Assembly (NCBI RefSeq): GCF_000723205.1 | Contig: NZ_HG315671.1 | Span: forward strand, 694,851 to 758,850 | DNA length: 64,000 bases | DNA from: Formosa agariphila KMM 3901 | GTDB lineage: Bacteria; Bacteroidota; Bacteroidia; Flavobacteriales; Flavobacteriaceae | Direction: 5' to 3' | Part shown: positions 1 to 9,266 of the stretch, piece by piece | Layout of the letters: each line of letters opens with the position of its first letter | How positions within the stretch are numbered: the first letter of the stretch is position 1 | Notes under the pieces: model-generated | What the model saw: only the letters and a program-made list of their open reading frames with translations | What the model was told of the DNA's origin: nothing | Databases searched by the model: none | Translations under genes and position numbers: made by a program

Positions 1-738
1 CCTCTTGATTATGGTGATGACGAATTAGGATATGTTGAGAACATTCTTAAAATGATGTTTTCAAAACCAAGTACTAAATATGTTCAAAATCAAGTATTGG
101 TAGATGCTTTAGATAAATTGTTAATTTTACACGCAGATCACGAACAAAATTGTTCTACATCTACTGTACGTATAGTAGGTTCCGCTCACGCAGGTTTATT
201 CGCATCTATATCTGCAGGTATTTCAGCATTATGGGGACCTCTTCATGGTGGTGCTAACCAAGCAGTATTAGAAATGCTTCAAGCTATAGAAGCTGATGGT
301 GGAGACACTAAAAAGTATATGGCGAAAGCAAAAGATAAAAATGATCCATTTAGATTAATGGGCTTCGGACACCGAGTTTATAAAAATTTCGATCCAAGAG
401 CTAAAATCATTAAAAAAGCGGCAGATGAAGTATTAGAAGCTTTAGGTGTTGAAGATCCAATTTTAGCAATTGCTAAAGGTTTAGAAAAAGAAGCTTTAGA
501 AGATCCATACTTTGTTGAAAGAAAATTATATCCAAACGTAGATTTTTACTCAGGTATTATTTACAGAGCTATGAATATCCCAACAGAGATGTTTACAGTT
601 ATGTTTGCAATTGGGCGTTTACCAGGCTGGATTGCACAATGGAGAGAAATGCGTTTACGTAAAGAACCAATAGGTCGTCCACGTCAATTATATATTGGAG
701 AAACACAAAGACCTTTTGTTGAAGTTGAGAATCGTTAG
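1..738 (+). CDS. gltA: Citrate synthase, C-terminal part (5' end outside window)
   Basis: Condenses acetyl-CoA with oxaloacetate to citrate, the entry step of the TCA cycle, in the cytoplasm. The frame is open from base 1, so the gene begins outside the window and about 245 residues are visible. All three catalytic residues of type II citrate synthases can be placed: His in GPLHGGAN (codon 244-246), His in GFGHRVYKN (codon 370-372) and Asp in NVDFYSG (codon 541-543). The C-terminus ([10 protein letters not shown]) is typical and complete. A strong hairpin follows the stop codon. Nothing suggests that the gene is damaged. Confidence 0.97.
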   Translation, partial: PLDYGDDELGYVENILKMMFSKPSTKYVQNQVLVDALDKLLILHADHEQNCSTSTVRIVGSAHAGLFASISAGISALWGPLHGGANQAVLEMLQAIEADGGDTKKYMAKAKDKNDPFRLMGFGHRVYKNFDPRAKIIKKAADEVLEALGVEDPILAIAKGLEKEALEDPYFVERKLYPNVDFYSGIIYRAMNIPTEMFTVMFAIGRLPGWIAQWREMRLRKEPIGRPRQLYIGETQRPFVEVENR

Positions 739-758
739 GACTTAACGATTTATTAATC

Positions 759-828
759 AAATGTCATTTTGAATAATTCTAGAACATATTATATGTTTTA
801 TAAATGTTCAAAATGACATTTTTATTTT
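759..828 (+). terminator. Long hairpin terminator after gltA
   Basis: A 15-bp perfect stem (759-773 with 807-821) encloses a 33-nt loop and runs into TTTTTATTTT. It ends only a few bases before the start codon of the next gene at 835, so the next gene either has its promoter within the loop or depends on readthrough. Confidence 0.75.
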
Positions 829-834
829 AGAACT

Positions 835-1749
835 ATGTTGTCATTACATGTAACAAATGAAACGTCTCGCATTCGTGCGGTAGTATTAGGAACAGCAATT
901 AGTAATGGACCAGTTCCTGCTATAGAAGATGCTTACGATCCAAAATCAATAGAACATATAAAAGCTGGTACTTACCCAAAAGAAGAAGACATGCTTAAAG
1001 AAATTGAAGCTGTTGCTAAGGTTTTTAAGAAGTATGATGTTACCGTTTTTCGTCCAAAAATTATAGAAAATTGTAATCAGATTTTTGCAAGAGATATTGC
1101 GTTTGTAATAGATAACAAATTTATAAAGGCTAATATTCTTCCTGATCGCGAACGAGAGTTAGAGGCGTTACAAGAAGTAATGAGTCAGATTAATCCAAAC
1201 GATATTATTACACCACCAGAAGCTGTTCATATTGAAGGTGGAGACGTTATGCTTTGGAATGATTATATATTTATAGGAACTTATAAAGGGACTGACTATT
1301 CAAATCATATTACAGCCAGAACAAATATGGAAGGCGTTAATTTTATAAAATCTTTATTTCCAGATAAAACTGTAAAAGAATTTGATTTAGCTAAATCAAA
1401 AACAGAAGCAAGAGATAATGCATTACACCTAGATTGTTGTTTTCAACCGGTTGGTAAAGACAAAGGTATTATTTATAAAGACGGTTTTAGAGATGTAAAC
1501 GATTATTTATATTTAGTTGATTTATTTGGAGAAGACAACCTTTTTCATATTACAAGAGACGAAATGTATAATATGTATAGTAATGTCTTTTCAATAGCTG
1601 AAAATGTAGTGATTTCTGAAGAAAATTTTAAAAGATTAAACACCTGGTTGCGATCAAACAATATCACTGTAGAAGAAGTACCATATGCAGAAATTTCTAA
1701 ACAAGAAGGTTTATTACGTTGTTCTACGATGCCTTTAATTAGAGATTAA
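835..1749 (+). CDS. Dimethylarginine dimethylaminohydrolase-like (amidinotransferase superfamily) protein
   Basis: A 304-residue cytoplasmic protein of the guanidino-group-modifying superfamily (DDAH, arginine deiminase, amidinotransferase). The expected motifs appear in order: FARD near residue 84, HIEGGDVM near 133, ALHLDCCF near 196 (catalytic His) and a C-terminal LLRCSTMPL carrying the nucleophilic Cys. Families with this layout hydrolyse methylated arginine or arginine to citrulline and an amine or ammonia; the exact substrate cannot be read from the sequence. It starts right after the gltA terminator, and 77 nt separate it from the next gene. Flavobacteria often carry this protein near core metabolism genes. 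The superfamily assignment is firm; the substrate is open. Confidence 0.85.
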   Translation: MLSLHVTNETSRIRAVVLGTAISNGPVPAIEDAYDPKSIEHIKAGTYPKEEDMLKEIEAVAKVFKKYDVTVFRPKIIENCNQIFARDIAFVIDNKFIKANILPDRERELEALQEVMSQINPNDIITPPEAVHIEGGDVMLWNDYIFIGTYKGTDYSNHITARTNMEGVNFIKSLFPDKTVKEFDLAKSKTEARDNALHLDCCFQPVGKDKGIIYKDGFRDVNDYLYLVDLFGEDNLFHITRDEMYNMYSNVFSIAENVVISEENFKRLNTWLRSNNITVEEVPYAEISKQEGLLRCSTMPLIRD

Positions 1750-1789
1750 TTAATTTATGTATCGGATAAAGCTTAAAGGTATTTTAATA

Positions 1790-1819
1790 TTGCAATTAAG
1801 TTAGTTTCCTTTACATTTG
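1790..1819 (+). promoter_or_regulatory. Bacteroidota-type promoter for the SprT-like gene
   Basis: TTG at 1790-1792, a 19-nt spacer and a perfect -7 box TACATTTG at 1812-1819. The box ends 7 nt before the ATG at 1827, so the transcript would have almost no 5' leader. Confidence 0.7.
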
Positions 1820-1826
1820 CATTATA

Positions 1827-2420
1827 ATGCAAAATATACTTCAACATTATATACCAGAAAAAGCGATTCCCAAAGTCTTGGAATTATTAAATAATGACAA
1901 GTTAGAGTTTATCGTTAAAAAGGAACGTAAAACGAGGCATGGCGATTATAGAAAATTACCTAATGGCAGACATTTAATTACTGTTAATGCAAACTTAAAC
2001 CCATATCGTTTTTTAATAACTTTAATTCATGAAATTGCTCATTTTGAAGCTTTCAAGGTGTATGGTGTAACAATAAAACCACATGGTAAAGAGTGGAAAT
2101 ATACGTTTCAGCATTTAATGTTACCCTTTATAAATCCAGATATATTTCCTTATGAATTGTTACCATTATTGGCTAAACACTTTATAAATCCAAAGGCAAC
2201 TAGCGATACAGACCATGTTTTAGCTTTGGCTTTAAAACAATTTGATGAAAAGTCGGATAAAACATATATTTTTGAAGCGCCAAAAGGCAGTATATTTAAA
2301 ATTTACAACGGTAGAAAATTTAAAAAAGGAAATAAGCGTGTAAAGCGCTTTGAATGCATAGAAATTAACACGGGTAAAACATACTTGTTTAGTCCAAATG
2401 CAGAAATAGAAGTTATTTAA
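1827..2420 (+). CDS. SprT-like zinc metalloprotease-fold protein
   Basis: A 197-residue protein with an SprT-like domain. The zinc motif HEIAH lies near residue 68 in LIHEIAHFEA, followed by the conserved HGKEWKYTF segment about 25 residues later, which in SprT proteins supplies another metal ligand. The C-terminal half is basic (KKGNKRVKRFE) and resembles the zinc-ribbon region of SprT but lacks the usual cysteine set. The role in bacteria is not established; the eukaryotic relative Spartan degrades DNA-protein crosslinks. The next gene starts 11 nt downstream, so the two are probably cotranscribed. Confidence 0.82.
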   Translation: MQNILQHYIPEKAIPKVLELLNNDKLEFIVKKERKTRHGDYRKLPNGRHLITVNANLNPYRFLITLIHEIAHFEAFKVYGVTIKPHGKEWKYTFQHLMLPFINPDIFPYELLPLLAKHFINPKATSDTDHVLALALKQFDEKSDKTYIFEAPKGSIFKIYNGRKFKKGNKRVKRFECIEINTGKTYLFSPNAEIEVI

Positions 2421-2431
2421 TAAGAAAAGGA

Positions 2432-3511
2432 ATGAATAAAAATAATTATGCCATAATTATGGCTGGAGGAGTAGGTTCAAGATTTTGGCCTGTTAGTATG
2501 AATAGTTTTCCAAAGCAATTCCACGATATGTTAGGAACAGGAGAAACGTTAATTCAAAAAACATTTCAGCGTTTATCTAGATTCATTCCTAAAGAGAATA
2601 TCTATATTCTTACGAATGAAGATTATAATGATTTAGTTTTAGAACAACTTCCAGAAGTTTCTCAGAAACAAGTGGTTCTTGAGCCAGCAATGAAAAACAC
2701 TGGACCTTGTATATTATATGCAGCATTAAAAATTCAAAAAGAAAATCCGGATGCTTTAATGTTAGTTGCTCCAAGTGATCACTGGATCGAAGACGAGGAG
2801 GCTTTTTCTAAGAATGTATTAACTGCATTTGATTTTTGTGCAAAACATGATGCTTTAATGACATTAGGCATAGAACCATCTTTCCCTAATACAGGTTATG
2901 GTTATATTGAATACGATACAGAAACTGAAAATGTAGTAAAACCAGTAAAACAATTTCGTGAAAAACCAGATTATGAAACGGCAAAATCGTTTATTAAACA
3001 AGGAAACTTTGTTTGGAATGCAGGTATTTTTATGTGGAGTGTAGCTAGTGTTTTAAAAGCATTTAAATCTAATCAGCCAGAATTATTCCAATTATTTGAA
3101 AACGGAATATCTGCGTATAATACAGACTTAGAGAGTTCATTTATAGAAGAAAATTATGTGAAAGCAGAAAATATATCTGTAGATTATGCCATAATGGAAA
3201 GCTCTAAAAATGTTTATGTTTTGTCAGCAGAATTCGATTGGAACGATTTAGGAACATGGGGTAGCTTATACGATAAACTAGATAAAGATGCAGATAACAA
3301 TGCCGTTGTTAATGCTAGAACTTTAGTTGAAGATGCTAGTGGGAATATGATAAGAACTAAAGGTGATAAAATTGTTGTAGTCGAAGGGTTAAATGATTAT
3401 ATTATAATCGATAAAGATGATGTTCTTTTAATTTACCCAAAAGAAAAAGAACAAGATATAAAACAATTACGTAATAAAGTAAAAGACGTTTTTGGAGACA
3501 AGTACTGTTAA
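2432..3511 (+). CDS. manC: Mannose-1-phosphate guanylyltransferase
   Basis: Makes GDP-mannose from mannose-1-phosphate and GTP, a precursor of fucose and mannose units of surface polysaccharides. The nucleotidyltransferase signature AGGVGSRFWP (residues 11-20) followed by PKQF is at the N-terminus; further expected segments are EPAMKNTGP, APSDHWI, FREKP, WNAGIF and the metal-binding WNDLGTW near residue 270. At 359 residues it has only the nucleotidyltransferase and short beta-helix part, without the C-terminal phosphomannose isomerase domain of the long bifunctional enzymes. It sits in a row with the SprT-like gene (11 nt upstream) and the DUF389 gene (3 nt downstream), likely one transcript. 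Confidence 0.93.
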   Translation: MNKNNYAIIMAGGVGSRFWPVSMNSFPKQFHDMLGTGETLIQKTFQRLSRFIPKENIYILTNEDYNDLVLEQLPEVSQKQVVLEPAMKNTGPCILYAALKIQKENPDALMLVAPSDHWIEDEEAFSKNVLTAFDFCAKHDALMTLGIEPSFPNTGYGYIEYDTETENVVKPVKQFREKPDYETAKSFIKQGNFVWNAGIFMWSVASVLKAFKSNQPELFQLFENGISAYNTDLESSFIEENYVKAENISVDYAIMESSKNVYVLSAEFDWNDLGTWGSLYDKLDKDADNNAVVNARTLVEDASGNMIRTKGDKIVVVEGLNDYIIIDKDDVLLIYPKEKEQDIKQLRNKVKDVFGDKYC

Positions 3512-3514
3512 TAT

Positions 3515-5020
3515 ATGAGCGAGAATAAGTTTAATTTTTCTGAAGAAGAAGTAGATAAGAAGAAGGCACAAGCACAAGACGCAGCTGTAGAAGAATCTAA
3601 AGAGGCTATTAAAAAGGATGCCAAAGGGTTATTTGAAAATCTTAGAAACTTTATTTCAGAGATTTTAGATTTCAGACAAGACACCGATCAGCAAGCCACT
3701 ATAGATGCTATTAAAGGAGATATTCCTTTTAAAGGCGCCACAGCTTGGATTTTGGTTTGTTCTATTTTTGTCGCTTCTATTGGACTGAATGCTAACTCTA
3801 CAGCGGTTGTAATTGGTGCCATGTTAATTTCTCCTTTAATGGGACCTATTTTAGGAATAGGATTATCCGTAGCAATTAATGATATCGATACGCTTAAAAA
3901 ATCATTAATTAACTTCGGTGTAATGATTTTTCTGAGTGTTTTAACGGCATTCTTATTTTATAAATTTTTTCCTCTTCAAGAAGAATCTTTAGAACTTTTA
4001 GCAAGAACAAAACCAGATATTAGAGATGTGCTTATAGCCTTTTTTGGTGGGGCGGCTTTAATTATTGCTAGAACAAAAAAAGGAACTATTGCATCTGTTA
4101 TTTTTGGTGTGGCAATTGCTACGGCGTTAATGCCTCCGCTATGTACGGTGGGTTACGGTTTAGCAGTGTCTTTCAACGATTTTTCTAAGGGAATTGGTTA
4201 TGCATCAGGAGCTTTTTACCTGTTCATGATTAATACTATTTTTATTGCTTTAGCGACATTTATAGCGCTTAAGATTTTAGGATTCCCTATGATAAAATAC
4301 GTGAATTCTAAGAAAAGAAAACGTATTTCTCAAATTGCTTCACTTTTGGCTGTTGTGGCTATGATTCCTGCAATTTGGACATTTATAGATGTTCTAAAAG
4401 AGAGTAACTTTAAACGTGAAGCTCAATTATATCTTGATCGTGAATTGGAAGGTTTACCACAATCTGAGTTTGTTAAAAAGAATGTAGTTTATAAGTACTC
4501 TAATAAAGAGGATGGATCTATAATACAGTTTAATACTTATGGATTAGGGTATATTCCAGAAGAAACCATAGATCTTTTAAAAGCACGTTTAAATGATTAT
4601 CCAGCATTAAAAAACTCACATTTTGTATTCAATCAGAATAGAAACGATGTAGATAATTTTAAATATATGGAGCAGTTGCGAACTAGAGACTCACTAGATT
4701 TACTGTCGCAAACGCAAAAGATTGCTTATTTAGAGAAAAAAGTAGGGCAGTTACAATATTTAGAAGAAAAGGCTATTCCTTTTGAGGATGTTATGAAAGA
4801 GGTACATATTAATTATGAAGACCTTGATATGTTTAGTTACTCAACTGTTATATCTTCTAATTTTAAAGAAATAGATACACTTCCTGTATTTTCGGTTCGT
4901 TGGAAAAAAGATAAAACGTTAAAAGAAGCTGCTATAGAAAAGGAGCAAGAGAAGTTAGAGCGTTGGTTGAAATATAAGTTGAAACTGGATACATTATCTG
5001 TTATCCGAATAAAAAACTAA
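3515..5020 (+). CDS. DUF389 family membrane protein
   Basis: A 501-residue inner-membrane protein with the DUF389/TIGR00341 core of about six hydrophobic segments between residues 80 and 300. Typical family sequences include NSTAVVIGAMLISPLMGPI and GVAIATALMPPLCTVGYGLA. The first 75 residues are charged and cytoplasmic. The last 200 residues form a soluble tail with a coiled-coil-like stretch (SQTQKIAYLEKKVGQLQ), longer than in minimal members. No biochemical function is established for the family. Its stop overlaps the stop of the convergent MlaF-like gene by 4 nt, with no terminator between them. Confidence 0.85.
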   Translation: MSENKFNFSEEEVDKKKAQAQDAAVEESKEAIKKDAKGLFENLRNFISEILDFRQDTDQQATIDAIKGDIPFKGATAWILVCSIFVASIGLNANSTAVVIGAMLISPLMGPILGIGLSVAINDIDTLKKSLINFGVMIFLSVLTAFLFYKFFPLQEESLELLARTKPDIRDVLIAFFGGAALIIARTKKGTIASVIFGVAIATALMPPLCTVGYGLAVSFNDFSKGIGYASGAFYLFMINTIFIALATFIALKILGFPMIKYVNSKKRKRISQIASLLAVVAMIPAIWTFIDVLKESNFKREAQLYLDRELEGLPQSEFVKKNVVYKYSNKEDGSIIQFNTYGLGYIPEETIDLLKARLNDYPALKNSHFVFNQNRNDVDNFKYMEQLRTRDSLDLLSQTQKIAYLEKKVGQLQYLEEKAIPFEDVMKEVHINYEDLDMFSYSTVISSNFKEIDTLPVFSVRWKKDKTLKEAAIEKEQEKLERWLKYKLKLDTLSVIRIKN

Positions 5021-5784
5021 AGGTTTTCTTCAATATACATTTTTCTTACTTTCTTAAATAATTCTGAAGAGTATACAAAATCTGTTACCGTTTCATTATC
5101 TGTTTTAAAGATGGTTTCATTAGAGCCTTCCCAAGCTTTTAAACCATCTTTCAAGAACACAATCTTTTCTCCTATTTCCATTACAGAGTTCATATCATGC
5201 GTATTTATAACTGTAGTAATGTTGTATTCGTCTGTAATTTCTTGAATAAGATTATCTATTACGATTGCCGTTTTTGGGTCTAACCCAGAATTAGGTTCGT
5301 CACAAAATAAATACTTCGGTTTATTTACAATTGCACGTGCTATCGCTACACGTTTCTGCATACCTCCAGAGGCTTCAGACGGGAGTTTATTATGTGCATT
5401 GTCAAGATTAACACGTTTTAAAACAAAGTTAACACGGTCGTCCATTTCACTTTTACTTTGTTTGGTAAACATTTGCAACGGAAACCTTACATTTTCAGCA
5501 ATAGTCATAGAGTCAAACAAAGCACTTCCTTGAAATACCATTCCTATTTCTGCACGTATATCTCGTTTTTGTTCATGAGATAATTTCGAAAAAATACGAC
5601 CTTCGTAAGCTATGCTCCCTTGTTCGTACTCAAATAATCCTAAAAGACACTTCAAGAAAACCGTTTTTCCTGAGCCACTTTGTCCAATTATAAGATTTGT
5701 TTTTCCTTTTTCAAATGTCGTACTAATCCCTTTTAAAATGTGGGAATCTCCAAACGATTTATGTAAGTCTTTAACTTCTATCAT
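5017..5784 (-). CDS. ABC transporter ATP-binding protein, MlaF-like
   Basis: ATPase subunit of an Mla-type phospholipid ABC transporter. The Walker A motif is GQSGSGKT, the signature is ASGGMQKR (LSGGM in most members) and the Walker B is YLFCDEPNSGLD. I chose the ATG at 5784, giving MIEVKDLHKSFG, because it overlaps the stop of the permease gene as TAATG, a classic coupled start; the frame could extend 20 codons upstream, but that part lies inside the permease gene and is not ABC-like. The protein has 255 residues. In Gram-negatives this system moves phospholipids between outer and inner membrane; the MCE substrate-binding partner is not in this window. Confidence 0.9.
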   Translation of the reverse strand: MIEVKDLHKSFGDSHILKGISTTFEKGKTNLIIGQSGSGKTVFLKCLLGLFEYEQGSIAYEGRIFSKLSHEQKRDIRAEIGMVFQGSALFDSMTIAENVRFPLQMFTKQSKSEMDDRVNFVLKRVNLDNAHNKLPSEASGGMQKRVAIARAIVNKPKYLFCDEPNSGLDPKTAIVIDNLIQEITDEYNITTVINTHDMNSVMEIGEKIVFLKDGLKAWEGSNETIFKTDNETVTDFVYSSELFKKVRKMYIEENL

Positions 5785-6521
5785 TAGCTTAATAGGATTT
5801 GAGTTAGTATGAAATTTAAAGTAATTATAGCAACACTTGTCCAAACAAAAGAGACCGTGCTTGCTTTACCAACATCTAAAGCGCCACCTTTCATGTAATA
5901 CCCATGATACGATGGAATGGTGGCTAATAGAAATGCAAAACCAATAGTTTTAATAAAGGCATACACAATATGATACGGTGTAAAGTCGTCTTGTAATCCT
6001 GTAATATAATCGTTTACCGTAGCAAAATCACCAAAAGCACAAGCGGCTAATCCTCCTAATATTCCTAAAAACATAGATATAGAGATTACAAAAGGATACA
6101 GCATTAATGAAATTAGTTTTGGGAAAACTAAATAATTTAAAGCATTTATTCCCATAACTTCTAAGGCATCAATTTGTTCTGTAACACGCATGGTTCCTAT
6201 ACTAGAAGTAATAAAAGACCCTACTTTACCTGCCATAATAATTGAAATAAAAGTAGGTGCAAATTCTAGAATAACCGACTGTCTGGTAGCAAAACCAATT
6301 AATGATTTCGGTACTAATGGATTATCCATGTTTAATGCTGTTTGTATAGTAACTACACTTCCAACAAAAAATGAAATAAACGCAACGATTCCTAAAGACC
6401 CAATAATTAAATCATCGATATCTTTTAGAATGAGTTTTTTCATCACCGACCATTTGGTTGGTTTTTTGAAAATCTCAATGATCATTAAGACGTAAGCGCC
6501 AATACTGTTTAAGTAACTCAT
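5784..6521 (-). CDS. ABC transporter permease, MlaE family
   Basis: A 245-residue permease with five to six transmembrane helices and the MlaE core: GSVVTIQTA, the long helix region EFAPTFISIIMAGKVGSFITS, and GTMRVTEQIDALEVMGINALNYLVFPK, the coupling segment highly conserved in MlaE/YrbE proteins. It is the first gene of a two-gene operon with the ATPase gene (1-nt TAATG overlap). The expected role is maintenance of outer-membrane lipid asymmetry. It is transcribed divergently from the phosphatase gene at 6637; no perfect TAnnTTTG box precedes it. Confidence 0.92.
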   Translation of the reverse strand: MSYLNSIGAYVLMIIEIFKKPTKWSVMKKLILKDIDDLIIGSLGIVAFISFFVGSVVTIQTALNMDNPLVPKSLIGFATRQSVILEFAPTFISIIMAGKVGSFITSSIGTMRVTEQIDALEVMGINALNYLVFPKLISLMLYPFVISISMFLGILGGLAACAFGDFATVNDYITGLQDDFTPYHIVYAFIKTIGFAFLLATIPSYHGYYMKGGALDVGKASTVSFVWTSVAIITLNFILTQILLS

Positions 6522-6603
6522 AGAATAATTTGTAAATGCTAATGTAAAAAAATACTATTACTTATTTAATGATTATTTAAATTAAGAACGGTTTTAAAAA
6601 CCT

Positions 6604-6611
6604 TATTTTTG
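6604..6611 (+). promoter_or_regulatory. -7 promoter box for the PafA-like gene
   Basis: TATTTTTG matches TAnnTTTG exactly and lies 25 nt before the ATG at 6637. A small GGTTTTAAAAACC inverted repeat (6590-6602) abuts it upstream. No TTG is seen at the -33 distance. Confidence 0.5.
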
Positions 6612-6636
6612 CGTTTCTAGAAATAAAAAATCTTTT

Positions 6637-8292
6637 ATGAAAAATTCAATTTTACTTTTTGTAGCCTGCATGCTTTATGTAAGCGGTTTTGCGCAAAAAG
6701 ACCAAGGAAATGGAACCTCAGAAATTTACGTAAAGCCAAAGTTAGTGGTTGGTATTGTAGTAGACCAAATGCGCTACGATTATTTAACGCGATTTTATAA
6801 TAAATATGGTGAAGGTGGTTTTAAACGCATGATAAACGAAGGCTTTAATTGTAAAAATAACCATTTCAATTATATACCTACTAAAACAGCTCCAGGGCAT
6901 GCTTCTGTATTTACCGGAACGTCGCCAATGAATCATGGTGTTATTGGAAATAATTGGTATGACAAAGAAACGAAGGAAAGTGTATATTGCGCAGGAGATG
7001 CAGCTGTAGTGCCTCTAGGTACAAAGGATAAAGCAGGACTAATGTCCCCACGCCGTATGTTAACAACAACTTTTGCAGATGAAAACAGATTGTTTACTCA
7101 AATGGAAGGAAAAACAATTGGTATATCTGTAAAAGATAGAGGTGCAATTTTACCTGCTGGTCATACCGCCAATGCTGCATATTGGTTTCACGGAAAAGAT
7201 GAAGGTGTATTTATATCAAGCACTTATTATCAAGAGGATTTACCAAAATGGGTACAAAAGTTTAATAGTTCAAATACTGCTAAATCTTATTTAAAAGATT
7301 GGAATACACTTTATAATATAAAGACGTATACCGAAAGTGGCATAGATGAAAACGAATTTGAGCGTGGATTTACAGGAAAAGAAACAGCAAGTTTTCCTTA
7401 CGATTTAAAGAAATTAAGTAAAGAAAATGGCAATTTCGATATCATTAAAGGCACACCTTATGGAAACAGTATCATAGCCGATTTTGCTATAGCAGCAATA
7501 AAAGGTGAAGATTTAGGTAAAGATGATGTTACCGATGTGTTAACTGTTAGTTTTTCGTCTACAGATTATGTAGGACATAATTTTGGAGTAAATTCTAAAG
7601 AGGTAGAGGATACGTATTTAAGATTAGATAAAGATTTAGAACGTATGTTTAAAATCTTAGATAGCTATGTTGGTAAAGGTGAATATACCGTGTTTTTAAC
7701 TGCTGATCATGGAGCTGTCGATGTCCCTGCATATTTACATTCTCATGATGTGCCATCTGGATATTTTGGTGATGATGAATTCACGGCGGAATTAGATCGT
7801 TTTATGACAACAAAATACGGTGCCTCAGATTTAATTGAAAACGTAAGTAACAATCAAATATTTCTAGACCGTAATAAGGTTAATGGACTTAACTTAAACT
7901 TAGCAGACGTTCAGCAAGAGATTGCTAATCACTTAATAACTTTAGAGAATATAAATGTGGCATATTCAGCTTCGGTTATTGCTAATAACGATTTTACTAC
8001 AGGTGTAGCTGCTTTATTAAAAAACGGATACAATCAGAGGCGATCTGGAGATATACTTTTTGAATTTAGCCCAGCTGTAATTTCATATCCAACACAAGGG
8101 TCTACACATGGTTCTGGATTAAATCACGACACACATGTACCTTTATTGTTTTTTGGAAAAGGAATTAAGCACGGAAGCACATTGCAGAAAACAGAAATAA
8201 TCGATATTGCTCCAACAGTATCTGGATTATTAGGAATTAGCTTTCCAAATGGTTCAACTGGAAAACCATTAGAATTTGTTTTAGAAAACTAA
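6637..8292 (+). CDS. Periplasmic alkaline phosphatase, PafA-like
   Basis: A 551-residue secreted phosphomonoesterase of the alkaline phosphatase superfamily. A signal peptide ends near FAQ (residues 1-20). The metal-site motif VVDQMRYDYL follows, then TKTAPGHASV with the catalytic Thr, GVIGNNW with the conserved Asn, and SVKDRGAI, whose Lys-x-Arg pair distinguishes PafA phosphomonoesterases from nucleotide pyrophosphatases. Later metal ligands appear in SSTDYVGHNFG, TADHGAVDVP and HGSGLNHDTHVP. PafA releases phosphate from organic phosphate in marine Bacteroidota, often independently of phosphate status. The gene stands alone between the mla pair and a convergent operon. Confidence 0.9.
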   Translation: MKNSILLFVACMLYVSGFAQKDQGNGTSEIYVKPKLVVGIVVDQMRYDYLTRFYNKYGEGGFKRMINEGFNCKNNHFNYIPTKTAPGHASVFTGTSPMNHGVIGNNWYDKETKESVYCAGDAAVVPLGTKDKAGLMSPRRMLTTTFADENRLFTQMEGKTIGISVKDRGAILPAGHTANAAYWFHGKDEGVFISSTYYQEDLPKWVQKFNSSNTAKSYLKDWNTLYNIKTYTESGIDENEFERGFTGKETASFPYDLKKLSKENGNFDIIKGTPYGNSIIADFAIAAIKGEDLGKDDVTDVLTVSFSSTDYVGHNFGVNSKEVEDTYLRLDKDLERMFKILDSYVGKGEYTVFLTADHGAVDVPAYLHSHDVPSGYFGDDEFTAELDRFMTTKYGASDLIENVSNNQIFLDRNKVNGLNLNLADVQQEIANHLITLENINVAYSASVIANNDFTTGVAALLKNGYNQRRSGDILFEFSPAVISYPTQGSTHGSGLNHDTHVPLLFFGKGIKHGSTLQKTEIIDIAPTVSGLLGISFPNGSTGKPLEFVLEN

Positions 8293-8332
8293 GAATTGTA
8301 AAATAAAATAAGGTTGTAATATATTTATATTG

Positions 8333-8356
8333 AAGGTAGCTCTTAGGAGCTACTTT
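8333..8356. terminator. Bidirectional hairpin between convergent genes
   Basis: Stem of about 10 bp (8333-8342 with 8347-8356, one G-T pair) with a TTAG loop. It overlaps the stop codon of the acyl-CoA-binding protein gene (8350-8352). The T-run is short, so termination strength is uncertain. Confidence 0.45.
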
Positions 8357-8616
8357 CTGTATAAACAATAATTGTCTACAAGATCTATATAAATGCGCTT
8401 TGCTTCATCTCGAGAGATATCTTTAACTTGAAACAGTGCATTTGTTTTAAAGGCATTAATTATAGGCTTTGCAGAACTTGGCCTATTGTAATCGTTAGTG
8501 GCTTTCTTATAGTATGCATACAGTCGTAAAAGGAAATCTGCGGGAAATGGTCCAGAAAGATTATTAATACGCTCTACTGCGTCTTTAAAGGCAATATCTA
8601 ATTCTTCAGAAGTCAT
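8350..8616 (-). CDS. Acyl-CoA-binding protein
   Basis: An 88-residue protein of the ACBP family, small four-helix proteins that bind long-chain acyl-CoA in the cytoplasm. The family pattern is visible in FKDAVERINNL, then LRLYAYYKKAT (the conserved Leu-Tyr-x-x-Tyr-Lys-x-Ala-Thr core) and AFKTNALFQVKDISRDEAKRIY, which replaces the usual WNAW region. It is the last gene of a four-gene operon with psd and cdsA and starts by a TAATG overlap with the psd stop. The context fits delivery of acyl-CoA to phospholipid synthesis. Confidence 0.85.
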   Translation of the reverse strand: MTSEELDIAFKDAVERINNLSGPFPADFLLRLYAYYKKATNDYNRPSSAKPIINAFKTNALFQVKDISRDEAKRIYIDLVDNYCLYRK

Positions 8617-9266
8617 TACAATTCGGCTATAATACTTTCTCCACCTTTAACTTTATCGTTTAGGCTAACATTAATTTTAGTTCCTAAAGGTAAAAATAAA
8701 TCAACTCTAGACCCAAATTTTATAAAACCAGAATCACTCGCCTGAACTGCATCATCTCCAACTTTAGCATAATTAACAATACGCTTAGCTAAAGCACCAG
8801 CAATTTGACGGTGTAATACTTTAATTTGTTTGTTATTTTCAACAACAACTGTAGTACGCTCATTTTCTTCGCTAGCTTTTGGATGCCAAGCGACTAGAAA
8901 TTTACCAGGATGATATTTACTGAATACAACTTTTCCTCCAATAGGGTAACGTGTAACATGTACGTTAATAGGAGACATGAAAACACTTACTTGTAAACGT
9001 TTGTCGTTAAAATATTCTTTTTCAAAAACCTCTTCAATTACAACGACTTTACCATCTACAGGAGATAATACTTGGTCTTCGTTAAGAATTCCGTTACGTT
9101 TTGGATTTCTAAAGAATTGTAAAATTAGAATCAGAAATGTTAAAAGAGTAAAAAATAGAAGGTATCGTAACCATAATATTGATACGAAATTATCTACGAT
9201 TAGAAACGAAACAATCACAGATACAAACGTGATTAATATAATTTTAAAACCTTCCTTATGAAACAT
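8616..9266 (-). CDS. psd: Phosphatidylserine decarboxylase family protein
   Basis: Converts phosphatidylserine to phosphatidylethanolamine at the inner membrane. The 216-residue length fits the short archaeal-type PSDs. Two hydrophobic segments lie at residues 8-50, then VLSPVDGKVV, NVHVTRYPIGG and, near the end, FGSRVDLFLP; the Gly-Ser in this motif is the self-cleavage site where the pyruvoyl group forms. It overlaps cdsA by 11 nt and the ACBP gene by 1 nt, so the three are translated from one mRNA. Confidence 0.93.
   Translation of the reverse strand: MFHKEGFKIILITFVSVIVSFLIVDNFVSILWLRYLLFFTLLTFLILILQFFRNPKRNGILNEDQVLSPVDGKVVVIEEVFEKEYFNDKRLQVSVFMSPINVHVTRYPIGGKVVFSKYHPGKFLVAWHPKASEENERTTVVVENNKQIKVLHRQIAGALAKRIVNYAKVGDDAVQASDSGFIKFGSRVDLFLPLGTKINVSLNDKVKGGESIIAEL

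Noticed and set aside
5785-5844. 20-codon N-terminal extension of the MlaF-like ATPase
   Set aside because: Lies within the permease gene; the TAATG-coupled ATG at 5784 gives the standard ABC N-terminus.
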